This document shows positions 33,610-36,363 of a stretch of 36,363 bases of DNA, in pieces (position 1 is the stretch's first letter; every line of letters begins with the position of its first letter). This DNA is from a bacterium. Lineage in GTDB: Bacteria > Caldisericota > Caldisericia > UBA6126. The stretch covers positions 1 to 36,363 of the forward strand of contig JAJFUD010000068.1 of assembly GCA_021372585.1 (NCBI GenBank), in the 5' to 3' direction. The position numbers were made by a program, and so were the translations under genes. The notes beneath the pieces were generated by a model, which was not told where the DNA came from, ran no database searches, and worked only from the letters and a program-made list of their open reading frames with translations.

Positions 33610-36363
33610 ATGGCAAGAAGAAGTATTTCTATTGTATTGGCTTGTTTGCTTATGACAGCCAGTTCTTTATTCTTTCTCCCTGCGCAAGATGCAAAAGCAT
33701 TGGATATTTTCCCTTTTGTCATTTTAGCAACAGGCAATGTTCGCGGACAGCTTGATCCAATCTCCAGTGGCCCAAACCAGGGAGAGGGCGGTATGACGAA
33801 AGCTGCCACCATCATTAATGAAATCCGTAAGGATATCACCAGCAAAGAAGGCTATCATATGCTTGTTGATGCTGGTAACACCATTGTGGGTTCCAGTCTT
33901 TCAAACTTTTTTACCAAAAAACCTTTATCCGGAAAAGCACATCCTATGATAGAGGTGATGAATACTTTACAATATGATGCAGCCGGATGGAGTTCGATTG
34001 ATTTTTCTCTTCCTGCACAGCTTCGGGACGCAAGAAAACGTGAGAGCAAATTTACATGGGTATCTACCAATGCCATGCTTGGATCCAGCTTATACGCAGC
34101 AGATCATAGAATGTTAGTGTATGATGTGCCCAATTCTGCTCATGTTTTAAAAATAGCAGTAATTTCTTTACCTGATCCTACAAAAACTTCTTCTATCCCC
34201 TCTGATAGCATTAAAGGCATGGAGTTTTACGACCCCGGGGAAGAAGTAATGCGAGTCAGCGACCAACTGAAAGAATTAGAACGTGCGGATTTCATTGTTT
34301 TATTAACCGATATGGAGTGGGAAAGAGACCTTTCTAAACAAAAAAATTCTTATCTTTATAAGTTATTGGAAAGATCCCGTATCGACGTTTGCATTCCTGC
34401 CTCTGATGAACCAATAGCTGGAGAACAGATCTTATACCCCGACACAGAAGATTTTACTGCTCATGATGTTCTTATATCTTCACCGGGCAAATATGGTTTA
34501 GGTTTATCCAGGGTAGAATTGGTTCTTGAAAAATGCAAATGCCCAGTAAAACCATATGAGGTCATGAAGAAAGAAAACGGAGCCAGAAATATCACCGGCA
34601 AAGTGGTAAAAATTGGAAAAACGATTAAAGAAGATCCCACCATAAAACAAGTAGTGGATACCTACAAACAAACTGCCGATAACACATTTAATGATGTGGT
34701 TGGCACTGCCAACCAGACCATTTCTTCTTCCGGGGGAACCTACAGACAAACCAGCCTGGCCAATCTGGTATTATCCACCATGAAAGAGACCGCCAAATCT
34801 GATATCGCCATCATAAAACCTTCTGAAATCATGCACAACCTCAACAAAGGTCCTCTGACGTACGGTGATATTTATTCACTGATTTCAGCGGACGATATGA
34901 TCTATTCCATCTCTTTGACCGGAAATCAGGTCAAGGCTATGCTGGAAGAGAGCGCAGATTATTTACAAAAAGGGTTGACAAGTTTTGGATTAAATACATT
35001 TAATATGTCTTATTCCCTAAACTTAACTTTACCGGTGAACAGCCGTGTGAAAGACCTGAAAATCAACGGTAAACCTTTCGTTGCCAGCACCACTTATAAA
35101 GTGGCAGTCATTGCTTCTAATTTAGCCAGCTCAGGTAGATTATCCACTTTATCAAATATTAAGATCCAGACAAACACCAGAAAAACTCTTCGGGATGCCT
35201 TGATTGATAAACTAAAAAAAGACAAGACGATCCAGCCTAACACAACTACCAATTGGACTTTAGTTCCTGATTTTCTGGATCATTGGGCCTTGGAATCCAT
35301 TCAGTTCCTGCAGACGAAGAAAGTGATTGCAGGATACTCTGACGGGCGATTTTTACCCGATAAAACCATTACCCGTGCAGAATATACCAAAATTGCCACC
35401 AGTGCCTACGGCATAGCAGAAGTAAAACCATCTTCTCCAAGCTTTACGGATGTACTCAAAAAAGATTGGTTTTATGGTTTTGTTGAAGCAGCCAAACAAA
35501 AAGGGATGATCCCGTTTGCGGATTCTAATTTCTTCTTCCCGAATAAACAGATAACCCGCGAAGAAGCGATGATTGAATTAGTTGTTGCATTGCGTAATGA
35601 CCCTAATCCACCCACTCTCACTGATGAAATGACCAATCGGTTTAAGCAAAGTGTCAAAGATATCGACCAAATCTCTTCCTTAGCCTTACCTTACATGATT
35701 TATGCTTCCAACGAGGGTTTAATTAAGGGATATGCAGATGGTACCATTAAACCGAAAAATCCAATTTCCAGAGCTGAAACCGCAACGATTATTTTCAGAG
35801 CTCATTACCCTACCGTCTTTGTCAATGCCACCGGCAATGTAGAAAGTAAAATCGAAACCACTGCCAAAGATCCTATTGAAGACAGGCCGATTGGCGGATT
35901 AGCGAGTATTGCTTCTTTTATGAATCTATACAAAAATACATACGCCAACAGAATCACGGTCGATGCGGGAAATTATGTGATGGGATCCTCAGTTTCTTTC
36001 TTTTCCAACGGAGAAGCGATTGGTGATATCTACCAAAAAATCGGGTACCAGTTCCTGAACGTATCTGATGAAGACTTTTTCTATGGCATCCCTGTGCTAG
36101 AGAATGTAGAAAAACGAGGACAGTTATCTATCCTCAACAATGACATTGTTTATAAATCAGATTCCAAGTCTCTGTTTACTCCTTATAAAACAGTAACAAT
36201 GGCCGGTCTGGAGGTTGGCATCACCGGTAATGCCGGTTTTTCCATTGAAAAACCGCATTTACATGAAAATGTCAATTCCTTGATTCAGATTAACGACAGT
36301 ATCAAATCCACCAACGATGTGCTGGCTAAAATGAAACAGGAAAACTTACCGATTCAAATCGTT
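33610..36363 (+). CDS. secreted SLH protein with two inactive 5'-nucleotidase-like domains (3' end outside window)
   Basis: The frame runs 918 codons from ATG 33610 to the window edge with no stop. A signal peptide ends at AKA (residue 30). Residues 35-300 follow the UshA/5'-nucleotidase metallophosphatase layout, but the motifs are changed: TND-x-H reads TGNVR (41-45), GD reads GN (89-90), GNHEFD reads GWSSIDF (126-132), SH reads TD (233-234) and GHSH reads ASDE (264-267). Residues about 370-525 form the 5'-nucleotidase C domain, but NGGGIR reads KPSEIM (403-408). Three SLH repeats follow (about 557-602, 611-660, 682-732; GYSDGRFLPDKTITRAEY and similar), for attachment to the cell wall. A second phosphatase-like domain starts near 738, with ATGNV (740-744), DAGN (785-788) and SDED (819-822). 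A structural or ligand-binding surface role is likely; hydrolysis is unlikely. Confidence 0.85.
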   Translation, partial: MARRSISIVLACLLMTASSLFFLPAQDAKALDIFPFVILATGNVRGQLDPISSGPNQGEGGMTKAATIINEIRKDITSKEGYHMLVDAGNTIVGSSLSNFFTKKPLSGKAHPMIEVMNTLQYDAAGWSSIDFSLPAQLRDARKRESKFTWVSTNAMLGSSLYAADHRMLVYDVPNSAHVLKIAVISLPDPTKTSSIPSDSIKGMEFYDPGEEVMRVSDQLKELERADFIVLLTDMEWERDLSKQKNSYLYKLLERSRIDVCIPASDEPIAGEQILYPDTEDFTAHDVLISSPGKYGLGLSRVELVLEKCKCPVKPYEVMKKENGARNITGKVVKIGKTIKEDPTIKQVVDTYKQTADNTFNDVVGTANQTISSSGGTYRQTSLANLVLSTMKETAKSDIAIIKPSEIMHNLNKGPLTYGDIYSLISADDMIYSISLTGNQVKAMLEESADYLQKGLTSFGLNTFNMSYSLNLTLPVNSRVKDLKINGKPFVASTTYKVAVIASNLASSGRLSTLSNIKIQTNTRKTLRDALIDKLKKDKTIQPNTTTNWTLVPDFLDHWALESIQFLQTKKVIAGYSDGRFLPDKTITRAEYTKIATSAYGIAEVKPSSPSFTDVLKKDWFYGFVEAAKQKGMIPFADSNFFFPNKQITREEAMIELVVALRNDPNPPTLTDEMTNRFKQSVKDIDQISSLALPYMIYASNEGLIKGYADGTIKPKNPISRAETATIIFRAHYPTVFVNATGNVESKIETTAKDPIEDRPIGGLASIASFMNLYKNTYANRITVDAGNYVMGSSVSFFSNGEAIGDIYQKIGYQFLNVSDEDFFYGIPVLENVEKRGQLSILNNDIVYKSDSKSLFTPYKTVTMAGLEVGITGNAGFSIEKPHLHENVNSLIQINDSIKSTNDVLAKMKQENLPIQIV

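Noticed and set aside
34504-34749. Minus-strand open frames inside the SLH gene
   Set aside because: The plus frame is continuous with a signal peptide and recognisable domains; the antisense frames are low-complexity shadows.
36300-36363. Missing stop of the SLH gene as a frameshift or pseudogene
   Set aside because: The frame is intact to the last base; it is simply cut by the window edge.

Overview
The window looks like chromosomal DNA from an obligate anaerobe, most likely a Gram-positive-type bacterium related to Bacillota/Clostridia. This rests on gene content and order: an RnfCDGEAB operon, a ferredoxin-dependent 2-oxoacid oxidoreductase, the mreBCD-PBP2-minCDE order, the valS-folC pair, a YtxH/DUF948-like pair, lipoproteins, and a secreted protein with S-layer homology (SLH) repeats. 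No rRNA or other strict taxonomic marker is present, so the assignment is an inference. No tRNA, rRNA, CRISPR array, insertion sequence or prophage was recognised, and no gene-free stretch exceeds about 230 bases.

Layout. (1) Positions 1-1823, + strand: the 3' end of an RHS/YD-repeat protein with a cysteine-rich tail, then a very AT-rich small lipoprotein; together they look like a polymorphic toxin/immunity module. (2) 2050-2616, +: an NADPH-dependent FMN reductase. (3) 2590-7353, -: an operon korD-korA-korB-korC, a VanX-like lipoprotein that has lost its catalytic residues, a small unknown protein and mntP. A good sigma-A-type promoter lies upstream of korD, which starts with TTG. (4) 7476-33435, -: an almost gapless run of 26 genes. 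Read in transcription order they are: DUF948-like, ytxH, two lipoproteins, trxB, valS, folC, a zinc-ribbon membrane protein, rnfCDGEAB, a 782-residue membrane-anchored unknown protein, apbE, a Gx/HepS1-type membrane protein, mreB, mreC, mreD, PBP2, minC, minD, minE, sbcD, sbcC. Many junctions are 4-base ATGA overlaps and no gap exceeds about 45 bases. (5) 33610 to the window end, +: a large secreted SLH protein, divergently transcribed and cut off by the window.

How the genes work together. Kor supplies or consumes reduced ferredoxin. Rnf couples ferredoxin oxidation with NAD+ to ion pumping, and ApbE attaches FMN to Rnf subunits. MreBCD-PBP2 drives rod-shaped wall growth, MinCDE places the division site, and SbcCD trims DNA ends. 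Redox, tRNA charging, folate, energy, shape, division and repair genes therefore share one directional gene block.

The most unusual items are: (a) an SLH protein built from two 5'-nucleotidase-like metallophosphatase domains, both lacking the metal-binding residues, on either side of the SLH repeats; (b) a VanX-like lipoprotein with four of five key residues replaced; (c) an undescribed 782-residue exported and membrane-spanning protein locked between rnfB and apbE; (d) a MinE that lacks the N-terminal membrane-targeting segment; and (e) the RHS cysteine-rich tip with its candidate immunity lipoprotein. All family assignments were made by reading motifs by eye; no database search was run.
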